From assembly GCF_000759675.1 (NCBI RefSeq), contig NZ_BAWM01000001.1, positions 48,722-112,721 of the forward strand: a DNA stretch of 64,000 bases, given 5' to 3'. Origin of the DNA: Neobacillus niacini. Its GTDB lineage: Bacteria; Bacillota; Bacilli; Bacillales; Cytobacillaceae. A model generated the notes under the pieces. It was not told where the DNA came from. It saw only the letters and a list, made by a program, of their open reading frames with translations, and did no database searches. Made by a program: the position numbers and the translations under genes. Positions 52,781 to 61,267 of this stretch are shown piece after piece (position 1 is the stretch's first letter; each line of letters begins with the position of its first letter).

Positions 52781-53683
52781 TTAAAGGATTTCTATTTTTA
52801 AAGAGTTAACCTGTGATACTAAGAGTTCTTCGTATTGTTTTTGGGCTTGGAAGTTGATTTCTTGTGGGCCCATTTGTGGGTTTTCCTTTTTTACTTGTTC
52901 GATGATGTCTTTTTGTACTTTTTGGGAAAGGACGATGAGTTGATATTGCTGTTTTTCGGTTTCCCAAAATTTTTCTTCTCCATACTCGTTGATCATGGCT
53001 TTTGTCGATTCGAACTGGTTGTATTGGTCGCGGACCTTATTGATTTCTGTTTCGATCTCCACGTCAGTGGCGGTGTGTCCCTTTTCTTCAGCGAGCATCG
53101 CCATGGAGCGGAGACGGATGATTTGCGTTAATAATTGATTTTGGTCTTCAACCAGCTTTTCTTGAGACTCCCAGTAAGATAATGCTTCCTTCAATTGATC
53201 CCCTTTGTAGCGCTTTTGGTCTGTTTCACGATTGATCGCAAGCTGGAGATAATTGATAAACTTGTAAAAATCTATGTCTTCATTGGTAATCCATTCTCCG
53301 TTAATGGAGGCAAGACCTTCCGACTGTTTAACCTCATAATTGATGACCTTTTCTGCCTTTTTCCCGTCCTTTTCTATTATAAAGAAAATTTCATATTTAC
53401 CGGTCATTGGGAGTTCGACATTACCGGAATAAATCCCATCTTCCTCTTCTGTTAGTTCCACTTCAGTTGTTCCGTGGTCCATATTAGACATCGAAAATTC
53501 AGCTGAAACGGTAAGCCCGCCTGCCGCTTCGTCCTTTTCCGTTACTTTAATTTCAAATGGCATTTCTTTATCTGCTTGTTGATAAATCGGCTTTGTTACT
53601 TCAATACTATACTCAGGGTCGGCACTGCAGCCAGCAAGCAAGGTTAGGAGCAGCAGTGCGGTCAGCCTCATCGCATTTTTCAT
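52781..53683 (-). CDS. YtkA-like domain lipoprotein of the nos cluster
   Basis: 300 residues. Lipobox LAGC gives Cys19. Residues about 25-115 are a YtkA/FixH-like beta domain (FEIKVTEKDEAAGGLTVSAE, MSNMDHGTTEVEL, GIYSGNVELPMTGKYEIFFI). The rest is a helical, charged segment with a SurA-like flavour (LASINGEWITNEDIDFYKFI). It overlaps nosF by 4 nt, so is part of the nos operon. Met/His residues in SNMDH could bind copper. No nosL is present; a copper-delivery role is an inference. Confidence 0.65.
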   Translation of the reverse strand: MKNAMRLTALLLLTLLAGCSADPEYSIEVTKPIYQQADKEMPFEIKVTEKDEAAGGLTVSAEFSMSNMDHGTTEVELTEEEDGIYSGNVELPMTGKYEIFFIIEKDGKKAEKVINYEVKQSEGLASINGEWITNEDIDFYKFINYLQLAINRETDQKRYKGDQLKEALSYWESQEKLVEDQNQLLTQIIRLRSMAMLAEEKGHTATDVEIETEINKVRDQYNQFESTKAMINEYGEEKFWETEKQQYQLIVLSQKVQKDIIEQVKKENPQMGPQEINFQAQKQYEELLVSQVNSLKIEIL

Positions 53684-54357
53684 GATTCAATCCCTCCAAG
53701 ATTATGTGTTTGTAAGAATTCCTCAACAGTGTATTTTTCCATTTTCCCATTATTTAAAAACGCCACATGTGTACATACCTGTTTGATTTCATCGAGATGA
53801 TGGGAGGAGAGAAGGATGGTTTTATCATGAAGTGATTTTAACACTTCTAAAATTTCCTTTCGTCCCATTGGGTCAATCCCGCTGGTCGGCTCATCAAGAA
53901 TCAGAATACTCGAATCCTGATAGAGGGTAATAGCTAATCCAAGGCGCTGCAGCATGCCTTTTGAATATTTCTTCACCTGTACATCGCGGTCATCCCACAA
54001 GCTTACCGACTTAAGGACATTCTCGATGCGTTCTTGGTCAGCTGCCTTTGCAACAGCCTCAGCAAAGAAAGTAATATTCTCAAGGCCAGTCAGCATCGGA
54101 TAGAGCATGAATTTTTCTGGCAAATAGGCAATCGCTTTTTTCCATTCATGATTTTTCTTTGTCACTTGCACGCCATTAATAGAGATCGATCCTTGTTTCA
54201 CAGGAAGAAGTCCAAGAAGACTGTTAATAAAAGTCGACTTTCCGGCGCCATTACGACCAACAAGGGCACAAATTTCATGTTGATGAATCTCAATATTGAT
54301 AGACTCCAGGATCATTTTTTTCCCGAAGGATTGGTTGAGATCGGATACCGTAATCAT
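53680..54357 (-). CDS. nosF: NosF-like ABC transporter ATPase
   Basis: 225 residues: Walker A GRNGAGKST, signature YSKGMLQRLGLAITL, Walker B ILILDEPTSGIDP, H-loop SSHHLDEIK. In nos clusters NosF powers NosY and works with NosD in copper-site (CuZ) maturation. Coupled to nosY and the lipoprotein gene by 4-nt overlaps. Confidence 0.85.
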   Translation of the reverse strand: MITVSDLNQSFGKKMILESINIEIHQHEICALVGRNGAGKSTFINSLLGLLPVKQGSISINGVQVTKKNHEWKKAIAYLPEKFMLYPMLTGLENITFFAEAVAKAADQERIENVLKSVSLWDDRDVQVKKYSKGMLQRLGLAITLYQDSSILILDEPTSGIDPMGRKEILEVLKSLHDKTILLSSHHLDEIKQVCTHVAFLNNGKMEKYTVEEFLQTHNLGGIES

Positions 54358-55151
54358 TCAAATCCCTCCTTACGGTGAAAAATAATCGCTGTTGCGATCG
54401 AAGTGATGAACCAGAATAACAGATTTCCGAGTAAGAAGAATACTGGCCTTGTCCACATGAAGGCTTGGAGTAGCCTTGACATGTGACCAAAGGAATAAAC
54501 ACCCATGCCAGTTTCAAGGAACATTCTTACCGACTGCAATGGATTCAAAAAATAGCCTGCAGAAAATACTTTTACATTTTCATAGGTAACGTCAGGCAGT
54601 AATGAGAGCAAGATAAAATCGTGTAAGAAGAAAAAGTAAAACCAAACAAAAATCGTATAACCGATAATCTGCATTCTTGAGCGGCTAAAGCTTCCGATTG
54701 CTGCTCCCATTTGCAGGAACACGAGTGACATGGTCACGATTGCCAAAATAAAGATGAAATACGCCTTCATATCAAGTTGGAAATTAAACTTGAGCAATAA
54801 TATATAGAGAAAAAACCAGACTAGGATTGGAACAAGGACAACCGTATAGAGCCCAAGACTTTTTCGCAGTAAAAAGCTGGCATAACTATCTTTCTTGGTC
54901 AGCAGCATGATTAACGTTTTTTGCTCCTTTTCCTGAAAGATAGAAAAGGCACCGATAAATAAGCAGAGTATCGGGATGAAATAAATAATCGTATCAAACA
55001 AATTAATTAAGAGGACATAAAAGCCTTTATCAAATGAAAGGGCAGTGGAACGAAACAAGATACTAATTGAAATCAGAACAATGATGCTTAATGCGAGCCA
55101 TAATCCTTTTCCTCTTATGTTTTCCTTCCATTCCTTCCAAATGTAATGCAT
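54354..55151 (-). CDS. nosY: NosY-like ABC transporter permease
   Basis: 265 residues, six predicted helices: MHYIWKEWKENIRGKGLWLA, FSIFQEKEQKTLIMLLTKKD (ABC-2 loop), several long hydrophobic segments. Start ATG 55151 lies within the end of nosD (overlap about 37 nt) and has its own AGGGAGA SD. Translocates material for NosZ maturation. Confidence 0.82.
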   Translation of the reverse strand: MHYIWKEWKENIRGKGLWLALSIIVLISISILFRSTALSFDKGFYVLLINLFDTIIYFIPILCLFIGAFSIFQEKEQKTLIMLLTKKDSYASFLLRKSLGLYTVVLVPILVWFFLYILLLKFNFQLDMKAYFIFILAIVTMSLVFLQMGAAIGSFSRSRMQIIGYTIFVWFYFFFLHDFILLSLLPDVTYENVKVFSAGYFLNPLQSVRMFLETGMGVYSFGHMSRLLQAFMWTRPVFFLLGNLLFWFITSIATAIIFHRKEGFE

Positions 55152-56455
55152 AGTAATTGTCTCCCTTTTAGTAAAATCAACACCGCGGCTAGCCCTGCCA
55201 CAGCTATAAATATGAAATGGTTATTGCTTTTTGCAGCAGCCAGCGGATGCGGGTCATTAAACATAACTTTTTCGTCCATCAATACCGCATTCATTTTTTC
55301 ATAGATTGTGAGTGCTGGACTTTTTAAAAATAAATAAGATAATTCTTGGTCTTCAATTAGTTGATATAAAGAAGATCGATAGGTTATAGGAAAGTCCCCA
55401 ATGCCATCCTGGTTTAAATCGGTGAGCGGGAAGGAGCTTCCCCAGTCATTTCCTTTGCCATTATGACTCCAGAAATTGTTTTCACCACTTCCACCAATGG
55501 TAACGGCGGGAATAGTATTTTCAGTAATTAGGTTTTTTGAAAAAATTTGTTCATTGGAGCTGTCCCAAAGCTCAATCCCGATTTGGTTTTGAGAGATTTT
55601 ATTGCCTTGAATCGTATTTCTTGTTGCTTGGTCAATGTAAATACCTCTTTGGTTCATGTAAAACGTATTGTTTTTTATTTGATTATCATTGGCTTGCAGC
55701 AGCAATAATCCAAATGATTGATTTCCATAGTTTACGATAAAGTGATTATCCTCTAGCAGGAGGTGATTGGAATTCATGACCGCAGCGCCGCCCGTATTCA
55801 TCGTAAAGGTATTTTTCTTAAAAATGTTCTCATCCGAATACATGTAATGCAGACCGTACCGTGTATCAGTAATATTATTTTGATAGCTTTCGTTTTTGTT
55901 CGCGTAGTCAAAAAACATCCCATCGCGCGTTCCTTCGATCGTGTTATGGGACAGGAGGTTATCATTTGCATAATAGACATGAATGCCATTACCCTGTGCG
56001 GCAATTTCTCCTTTGCCCATGCCCTTGATTTCAACATTGGTGATTTTATTTTCGTGTGCCTGACTTAAATAGATTCCGTGAAAGGAATTGGTAATCTTGA
56101 CGTGTTCCACCACATTCCCATTTGTATAAATCTTAATCCCTGCATACTCCTCTGCGGAGTTACGGTCCATGCTGCTATTTGTGACACTAAGCTTTCTAAT
56201 GGTCACATTAGGAGCCTTAATGGAGATGACGTTACCGGTTCCGTCTCCCTTTATCACCGTTTTATCAGTGCCAATCATGGTGATAGATTTATTGATGACA
56301 ATACTGCCTTCATATGTTTTATCTTCAAGCCTTAATACTGCTCCTTCTTCCAAGCTGTCGATCATGGCTTGCAAGTTCTCGGCAGCGCTATTTTTCTCGG
56401 GGTTGATGCTAAATATGATAGAGAAAACAAATAGAAAGAGCAGTAACTTTTTCAT
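55115..56455 (-). CDS. nosD: NosD-like copper-site maturation protein
   Basis: 446 residues from ATG 56455 (GGAAGGA SD; overlaps the preceding stop by ATGA). Signal peptide (KKLLLFLFVFSIIFSIN), then a right-handed beta-helix of CASH repeats (NVVEHVKITNSFHGIYLSQA, NKITNVEIKGMGKGEIAAQG, NTIEGTRDGMFFDYANKNE) and a C-terminal membrane helix at about 418-436 (FIFIAVAGLAAVLILLKG). NosD is required for CuZ assembly of NosZ together with NosF and NosY. Longer upstream reading overlaps nosB and is rejected. Confidence 0.88.
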   Translation of the reverse strand: MKKLLLFLFVFSIIFSINPEKNSAAENLQAMIDSLEEGAVLRLEDKTYEGSIVINKSITMIGTDKTVIKGDGTGNVISIKAPNVTIRKLSVTNSSMDRNSAEEYAGIKIYTNGNVVEHVKITNSFHGIYLSQAHENKITNVEIKGMGKGEIAAQGNGIHVYYANDNLLSHNTIEGTRDGMFFDYANKNESYQNNITDTRYGLHYMYSDENIFKKNTFTMNTGGAAVMNSNHLLLEDNHFIVNYGNQSFGLLLLQANDNQIKNNTFYMNQRGIYIDQATRNTIQGNKISQNQIGIELWDSSNEQIFSKNLITENTIPAVTIGGSGENNFWSHNGKGNDWGSSFPLTDLNQDGIGDFPITYRSSLYQLIEDQELSYLFLKSPALTIYEKMNAVLMDEKVMFNDPHPLAAAKSNNHFIFIAVAGLAAVLILLKGRQLLCITFGRNGRKT

Positions 56456-57018
56456 CTTTTTCGATCCTTCCATAACGGAATCAGTAATAAAATAAAGGCC
56501 GCAATTAGGAAATACGCACCGTATCCAAGAATACTTTCGGTGACAAAGTTTGCAACTGTATTTTGTCCTAACAGGGGCGGAACAAATGGGTCTATTTTTA
56601 TAGGAGCTGTTGGGCTTAAGTTGGTACCAAACATGCGAAGTGCACGTGTAAGGTCCCAAACACCGAGTGCACCGCCAATGATAAACAGACCAATTAATCC
56701 ATAAAGGACTGCTTTTTTGCGCAGGATTGCTGTTAAGAGAGTAATCGCTGCTAAACCAATGACTAAGTAAGAAAGATACGCTAATTCTGGGAAATTCTCT
56801 TCACTGAAATTTTCCATCCCAATATAGTGATTTAAGCCGTTAACAATATCGATTTCGCCTTCGAGCTTATTAGGATAAACGATAATATTTAACCCTTCTG
56901 GATATTGCGGAGCAAAGAAGATCATCTGCCACCATGGAAAAAATAAGGAAAGACCAACTAAGACAGCTGCAAGTGCAATCAGTATCGATGAAACCAGTGA
57001 CAATTTATTTGCTTTCAT
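56452..57018 (-). CDS. nosB: Integral membrane protein of the nos cluster (NosB-like)
   Basis: About 188 residues with four predicted helices (about 10-28, 84-102, 107-123, 163-182) and an outward loop YPEGLNIIVYPNKLEGEIDI. Sits between nosZ and nosD, the usual position of NosB, a membrane protein of unknown function in clade II clusters. ATG 57018 with AAAGGG; a TTG 9 nt earlier is too close to the SD. Confidence 0.72.
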   Translation of the reverse strand: MKANKLSLVSSILIALAAVLVGLSLFFPWWQMIFFAPQYPEGLNIIVYPNKLEGEIDIVNGLNHYIGMENFSEENFPELAYLSYLVIGLAAITLLTAILRKKAVLYGLIGLFIIGGALGVWDLTRALRMFGTNLSPTAPIKIDPFVPPLLGQNTVANFVTESILGYGAYFLIAAFILLLIPLWKDRKR

Positions 57019-57085
57019 GTAAAACAATCCCTTTCTAAACGGAGAAGGGTATCAATCGAATCAATTGATACCCTTACCATCCTAG

Positions 57086-58957
57086 TTAATTCTTTGGTTT
57101 TACAAGGAAGTAGCCGGTCATTTCTTGGTGTAGTGCAGAACAGAAGTTACTACAATAAAGCGGGAATGTACCTGCTTTGTTTGCAGTAAATTCAAGTGTA
57201 TTCGTTTGGCCAGGCTGAACTTCAATGTTTAAGTTATAGCTGTTGATGGCAAATCCGTGGGTAATATCCTCATCAAAATCTGTATTCGTTAAGTGGATGA
57301 ACACCTTATCTCCTTGATTAACTTCAATTACATCAGGACGTTTTGCTTTTGCATCAAAGATAAATTTCGAACGCATTGCGATACCGTAGACATGTACTTC
57401 ATTTCCATTGCGGACGATTTTGGCATCCTCTTGCTTATAAGTCGCAAGCTCATTGTTTTCATCCTTCGGATAAACTTCGATCGTTTTAATCTTATCTGCC
57501 TTAATGATTTGAGCATAGTGTGGCTCAGGGTTAACAGGTGAAGATTGAATGACCTCCATTTTTTTGCCGCTAATATCAATTAATTGCATCGACTCAGGAT
57601 GTGAAGGACCAACCGATAAGTAGCTGTCTTTTGCAATCTTGTTTAAGGCAATCAGCCATTTTCCATCAGGTGAAACGGTGTCACCTTCCGCTGCTACAGA
57701 GTGCCCTGGAGAATATTGTACAGGCACGCGGTCTAACGTTTCGCCTGTTTTTGGATCCCATTTCACGATTTCCGAAGAAATGAACATCGTTGTGTAGGCC
57801 ATACCTTTATCGTCAAACTGAGTGTGCAGCGGTCCAAGTGCGTTTTCAGGGTTAACTTCTCTTTCCATTACAGATTCATACTTCAAGATTGGAATACCGT
57901 TACGTTCACCAGAAAAATCTTGGTTTTTAACAGCTTCAAATGCTTTTTCAAAAGAGAATACGGTCATAGAAGGTGCTAACTTACCTGAAGCGATAAAGTG
58001 TTTACCATCAGGCGTTACGTCAACACCGTGTGGTGATTTTGCAACGGGAACAAGGTAAATACCGCCTTTATGCTTTTCAGGGAAAATCATTTTTTGTCCT
58101 GTTACTTCATCGTATTGTCCCTCTGCGACCATTTTCTCTAGCTCTTTCCAATTAAAAAGAACAATGTAGTCACGGTCTGCCTGAGAGGCGTTAATTTCGA
58201 GATTAGTAGTAGCTTCTTCTGTGTTGTAAGTTGTCATAACTGCCCAATCAGCAGAGCTTTTCTTACCAGCATCTGATAAATCGTAAGACCATGGCGGAAG
58301 GGCAACCTGGTAGGCAATATTTAATTTTTCTTTGTCTTGGTCAAACGTTACGGCTGACATTACACCGCGGTATTGCTCGCTGTATTCGTCTAAAGACTTG
58401 TATTCAGAGCCGATTGGAACCGCGAAACGCGTTGGCAGGAACATATATTCAGTGTTTTCCGTAACGAACGCCGCACAGTGTGGCCCGCTTGTATTTGGAA
58501 CATTAATAATGTCTTTTACGGTAAACGTCTCTAGATTCATTGCGGCTGCACGGCTGTTTCCGACATCAGTAGCAAACATATATTTACCGTCATAGTCACC
58601 ATTTGTTTCAGAGAATGCCGGGTGATGAAGGTCTCCCCATGTGTAATCGCCCATCATTTTTTTAGTGTGTTCGTCAAAACCATATCCTGTTGCAGAGTCT
58701 GGTGAGAATACCGGCACGGTACGAATATGACGCATGGATGGCACACCATAGATAAACATTTGACCGGAGTGACCACCTGATGCGAATAGGTAGTAATCGT
58801 CTTTTTCACCGAATGGTACATAAACTTTTTCTGCATTGCTTTTGTTATTACCTGAAGCAACTTGATTGTTCGTACTTTTTGAAAAATCGGCAAAGGAAAT
58901 CGTTGCTGCTACAAAACCTGCTAGTAAACCAGAGGCAATTGGAATCCATTTCTTCAT
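57086..58957 (-). CDS. nosZ: Nitrous oxide reductase, clade II (Sec-type)
   Basis: 623 residues. Reduces N2O to N2 outside the membrane. A Sec-like signal peptide (KKWIPIASGLLAGFVAATIS) without twin arginines marks clade II. CuZ ligands lie in the propeller, e.g. DLHHPAFSE and SGPHCAAFV, HGVDVTPDGK and GPLHTQFD. The C-terminal CuA site is CSNFCSALHQEM (Cys602, Cys606, His610, Met613). Downstream of nosC on the same strand. Confidence 0.95.
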   Translation of the reverse strand: MKKWIPIASGLLAGFVAATISFADFSKSTNNQVASGNNKSNAEKVYVPFGEKDDYYLFASGGHSGQMFIYGVPSMRHIRTVPVFSPDSATGYGFDEHTKKMMGDYTWGDLHHPAFSETNGDYDGKYMFATDVGNSRAAAMNLETFTVKDIINVPNTSGPHCAAFVTENTEYMFLPTRFAVPIGSEYKSLDEYSEQYRGVMSAVTFDQDKEKLNIAYQVALPPWSYDLSDAGKKSSADWAVMTTYNTEEATTNLEINASQADRDYIVLFNWKELEKMVAEGQYDEVTGQKMIFPEKHKGGIYLVPVAKSPHGVDVTPDGKHFIASGKLAPSMTVFSFEKAFEAVKNQDFSGERNGIPILKYESVMEREVNPENALGPLHTQFDDKGMAYTTMFISSEIVKWDPKTGETLDRVPVQYSPGHSVAAEGDTVSPDGKWLIALNKIAKDSYLSVGPSHPESMQLIDISGKKMEVIQSSPVNPEPHYAQIIKADKIKTIEVYPKDENNELATYKQEDAKIVRNGNEVHVYGIAMRSKFIFDAKAKRPDVIEVNQGDKVFIHLTNTDFDEDITHGFAINSYNLNIEVQPGQTNTLEFTANKAGTFPLYCSNFCSALHQEMTGYFLVKPKN

Positions 58958-58973
58958 CTATTACACCACCTTT

Positions 58974-59417
58974 TTATTTTTCAGAAGCTTGCTTCAGCAT
59001 ATCTAACACTTGCGTGCGTTCTTCATCTGTTAATGGGTTACCGCCAATAACGCTGGACATAACCGCTGAAGTTGGTTCTTTTAAGAAATCATCAATTGAC
59101 TTGCCGTGCTTTCCTTCAACATCTGTAAAGGCTTTAGAAAGATCTGGACCCGTTGCCCCGCCTTCTAAACCAAGAGAATCAACTGCGTGGCAGCCTAGAC
59201 AACCCTTACTATTAAGGATGTTATTTGCGTCAACAGAAGCTGTTTCCTTTTCTGCTTCCTTGTTTTGATCTTCGGATTTACTTGTCTCTTCTGTTTGTTC
59301 TGTTTGAGCGACCTGAGGTTGTTTATCGGAATCCCCCATGATGACACCAAACACCAAGTACCCAAGACCAAAACCAATGAATGTACTAATGACAAAGCTG
59401 ATAATTGCCTTATTCAT
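58974..59417 (-). CDS. nosC: Membrane-anchored cytochrome c of the nos cluster
   Basis: 147 residues: N-terminal membrane anchor (about 5-27), a charged Glu/Gln/Lys linker (about 30-62), then a single heme c domain with CLGCH (Cys73, Cys76, His77) and Met in the C-terminal half. It probably donates electrons to NosZ. First gene of the nos operon; the SD AGAAGGAGGGGG is very strong. Confidence 0.88.
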   Translation of the reverse strand: MNKAIISFVISTFIGFGLGYLVFGVIMGDSDKQPQVAQTEQTEETSKSEDQNKEAEKETASVDANNILNSKGCLGCHAVDSLGLEGGATGPDLSKAFTDVEGKHGKSIDDFLKEPTSAVMSSVIGGNPLTDEERTQVLDMLKQASEK

Positions 59418-59477
59418 GCTTCCCCCTCCTTCTATCTAATGAACAACTCCATCCTAATAAGAATTCAAGGATTAAAG

Positions 59478-59493
59478 TGTGACGATCCGCACA
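59478..59493 (-). promoter_or_regulatory. Fnr-type box of the nosC operon
   Basis: TGTGACGATCCGCACA, one mismatch from TGTGA-N6-TCACA, set in a longer AAAGTGTG/CACACTTT repeat (59474-59497). Centre 59485.5; a minus-strand TAGGAT at 59451-59456 puts the predicted start near 59444, that is 41.5 bp away. Confidence 0.6.
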
Positions 59494-59510
59494 CTTTTTT
59501 TATACAACTT

Positions 59511-59570
59511 TGAACGTTTTGTGAAGGAGGTTGAAACGAAAGCGTTTCAAAAAATGAACGTTTTGTGAAG
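59511..59570. repeat. Two 16-bp direct repeats flanking a palindrome in the nosC/fnr intergenic region
   Basis: TGAACGTTTTGTGAAG at 59511-59526 and 59555-59570, identical and 44 bp apart. Between them TTGAAACGAAAGCGTTTCAA (59531-59550) is an 8-bp-arm palindrome. The second repeat runs into the Fnr-type box. Confidence 0.7.
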
Positions 59571-59579
59571 ATAATCACT
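59564..59579 (+). promoter_or_regulatory. Fnr-type box of the divergent crp/fnr gene
   Basis: TGTGAAGATAATCACT (consensus TGTGA-N6-TCACA with one mismatch), centre 59571.5. Candidate -10 TACAAT at 59601-59606 gives a start near 59613, at -41.5, the class II activation position. Confidence 0.6.
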
Positions 59580-59661
59580 ACGAGTTGTGATTTTTTTTAC
59601 TACAATGGGAAGTAACGTGATTGGTCTAAGCCGTTTATAAAATTAGGAGAGGAGGGGGAGA

Positions 59662-60405
59662 ATGAATCCCGTACATTTATTAGAGGAAAAGCCATTAGGA
59701 AGAGTAAGAGAGTTGAAAATCGAGGACTTTCTACGGAAAATTGTAATCTTTAAGGATTTATCTGCAAAATCCATTTATCTTATCGCAAATCGGATTCAAA
59801 CGTTAACCATGAAAAAAGGAGCACAAGTTATTTGTGAGGATGAAGTGGCTAAAGGGGTATTTTTTATTTATTCCGGAGCGGTAAAGCTAACGAAACAAGA
59901 TGAAAGCGGAAATGAGATTATTGTTTGTATGAAGCAAAAGGGTGATGTGTTTGCGGAGGCTTGTCTTTTTTCAAAAACCTCACAGTTGTATCCTGCGACG
60001 GCAACTATGCTCCAAGATGGGCAGCTTTTCTTTTTAGATAAAATGGAATTAGAGAAGGGTCTTCATGAGTATCCAGAGCTTGCTGTTCAAATGATCCAAT
60101 ACATGAGCGACTCTCTCCGTGAAATGACTTCAACATTAAGAGACGTTGCCTTGTTGGATGTTTATGCGAAGACAGTAAAGACGTTAGAGCGGTTAGGGAA
60201 TAAGTTTAATACCTCAACCTCAAGATGGAATATTGAAATCCCCTTGACGATTCAAGAATTTGCGACTGTGGTGGGGACAACGAGGGAAAGTGTAAGCCGT
60301 GTTTTTTCGAAATTGAAAAAAGAGGGCATTATCGAAATGAAATCAAGGAAAATCATCATCCTTGATATGTGCAAATTATGCACCCTGCTAAACCCTTCAT
60401 ATTAA
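59662..60405 (+). CDS. Crp/Fnr-family regulator, probable anaerobic regulator of nos
   Basis: 247 residues: cyclic-nucleotide-binding-like roll (about 40-130, VFFIYSGAVKLTKQDESGNE), dimer helix, winged HTH (TIQEFATVVGTTRESVSRVF). The C-terminal DMCKLCTLL has Cys237-x2-Cys240, reminiscent of the C-terminal Fe-S cysteines of Bacillus Fnr but with fewer of them. GGAGAGGAGGGGG SD. Divergent from nosC with Fnr-type boxes between, so autoregulation and nos activation are inferred. Confidence 0.85.
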   Translation: MNPVHLLEEKPLGRVRELKIEDFLRKIVIFKDLSAKSIYLIANRIQTLTMKKGAQVICEDEVAKGVFFIYSGAVKLTKQDESGNEIIVCMKQKGDVFAEACLFSKTSQLYPATATMLQDGQLFFLDKMELEKGLHEYPELAVQMIQYMSDSLREMTSTLRDVALLDVYAKTVKTLERLGNKFNTSTSRWNIEIPLTIQEFATVVGTTRESVSRVFSKLKKEGIIEMKSRKIIILDMCKLCTLLNPSY

Positions 60406-60406
60406 T

Positions 60407-60436
60407 AAAACCCTTCGCCAGTGGCGAAGGGTTTAC
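60407..60436 (+). terminator. Terminator after the crp/fnr gene
   Basis: AAACCCTTCGCCA / TGGCGAAGGGTTT stem. ATTCGGA/TCCGAAT inverted motifs in 60461-60566 add two weaker hairpins. Confidence 0.8.
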
Positions 60437-60577
60437 TAGTGAGTCTTTTCAGAATAAGCCATTCATTCGGAAAACGGTAGAAAAATTCCAGTTCATTCTG
60501 TCCGAATTAGGCGTACATTCGGACCACTGAAGGCAAATTTCAGTACAGCCTGTCCGAATAATTATCTCTCTGAATGA

Positions 60578-61249
60578 TTATTTATTAAACTTGTATGTCC
60601 AGAATCGTTCGTTGTTGATCCAGACCATCATTTGCGGGTCTTGATTTTTCAATTTCTCAGTCACGTCTCCAAACATTTGCTCCGTCTGGGAACGATGTGC
60701 CTGAATCGCAGCAAGCTTTATACCTGCAACCGCACTGATATTATGGATAATGTCTGCCTCACCGAGCTCTTGAACGCAATTATTTGAAAAAGCAACGCAG
60801 TGCAGTTTAGGTCTTGCGGCAGCAGGAATCTTTTCCACTGCCCTTACTACCGCCGCACCGGTGGCGTCATGGTCAGGGTGAACGGAATAACCTGGATAAA
60901 AAGTTATGATAAGTGAAGGATTTACATCATTAATTAACGACAACATAGCATTTGCCAGTTTTTCATCGTCTTCAAATTCAACCGTTTTATCACGGTACCC
61001 TAGCATTCGCAGATCCTGAATGCCTAAGGCAGCAGCTGCTGCTTTTAGCTCTTCTTTTCTAATTTTCGGGAGATTTTCTCGATTGGTAAAAGGGGGATTC
61101 CCCATGTTGCGCCCCATCTCACCCAAGGTTAAGCATGCATAGGTAACGGGAGTACCATTTTGTACATGAGTAGCAATCGTTCCTGATACACCAAAAGCTT
61201 CGTCATCCGGATGTGGAAAGACGACTAATACATGACGTTCTTTTTCCAT
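60578..61249 (-). CDS. bshB2: Bacillithiol biosynthesis deacetylase BshB2
   Basis: 223-residue LmbE-fold deacetylase. Zinc motif FPHPDDEAFG (N-terminal) and HPDHDATG (about 122). Matches YojG (BshB2) of Bacillus, which deacetylates GlcNAc-malate or bacillithiol conjugates. Cotranscribed with yojF, the standard pairing. Confidence 0.88.
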   Translation of the reverse strand: MEKERHVLVVFPHPDDEAFGVSGTIATHVQNGTPVTYACLTLGEMGRNMGNPPFTNRENLPKIRKEELKAAAAALGIQDLRMLGYRDKTVEFEDDEKLANAMLSLINDVNPSLIITFYPGYSVHPDHDATGAAVVRAVEKIPAAARPKLHCVAFSNNCVQELGEADIIHNISAVAGIKLAAIQAHRSQTEQMFGDVTEKLKNQDPQMMVWINNERFWTYKFNK

Positions 61250-61267
61250 AATAGGCTCCTCCTTCCT

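Noticed and set aside
55115..56659. Longer nosD starting at 56659
   Set aside because: The extra 68 codons lie inside nosB in another frame; ATG 56455 has an SD and a proper signal peptide.
53195..58595. Plus-strand frames across the nos genes
   Set aside because: They are antisense shadows of well-supported minus-strand genes, with no SD or family resemblance.
59531..59550. Palindrome as a CcpA cre site
   Set aside because: Several positions, including the outer TG and the final W-C-A, disagree with the cre consensus, and the symmetry is longer than usual.
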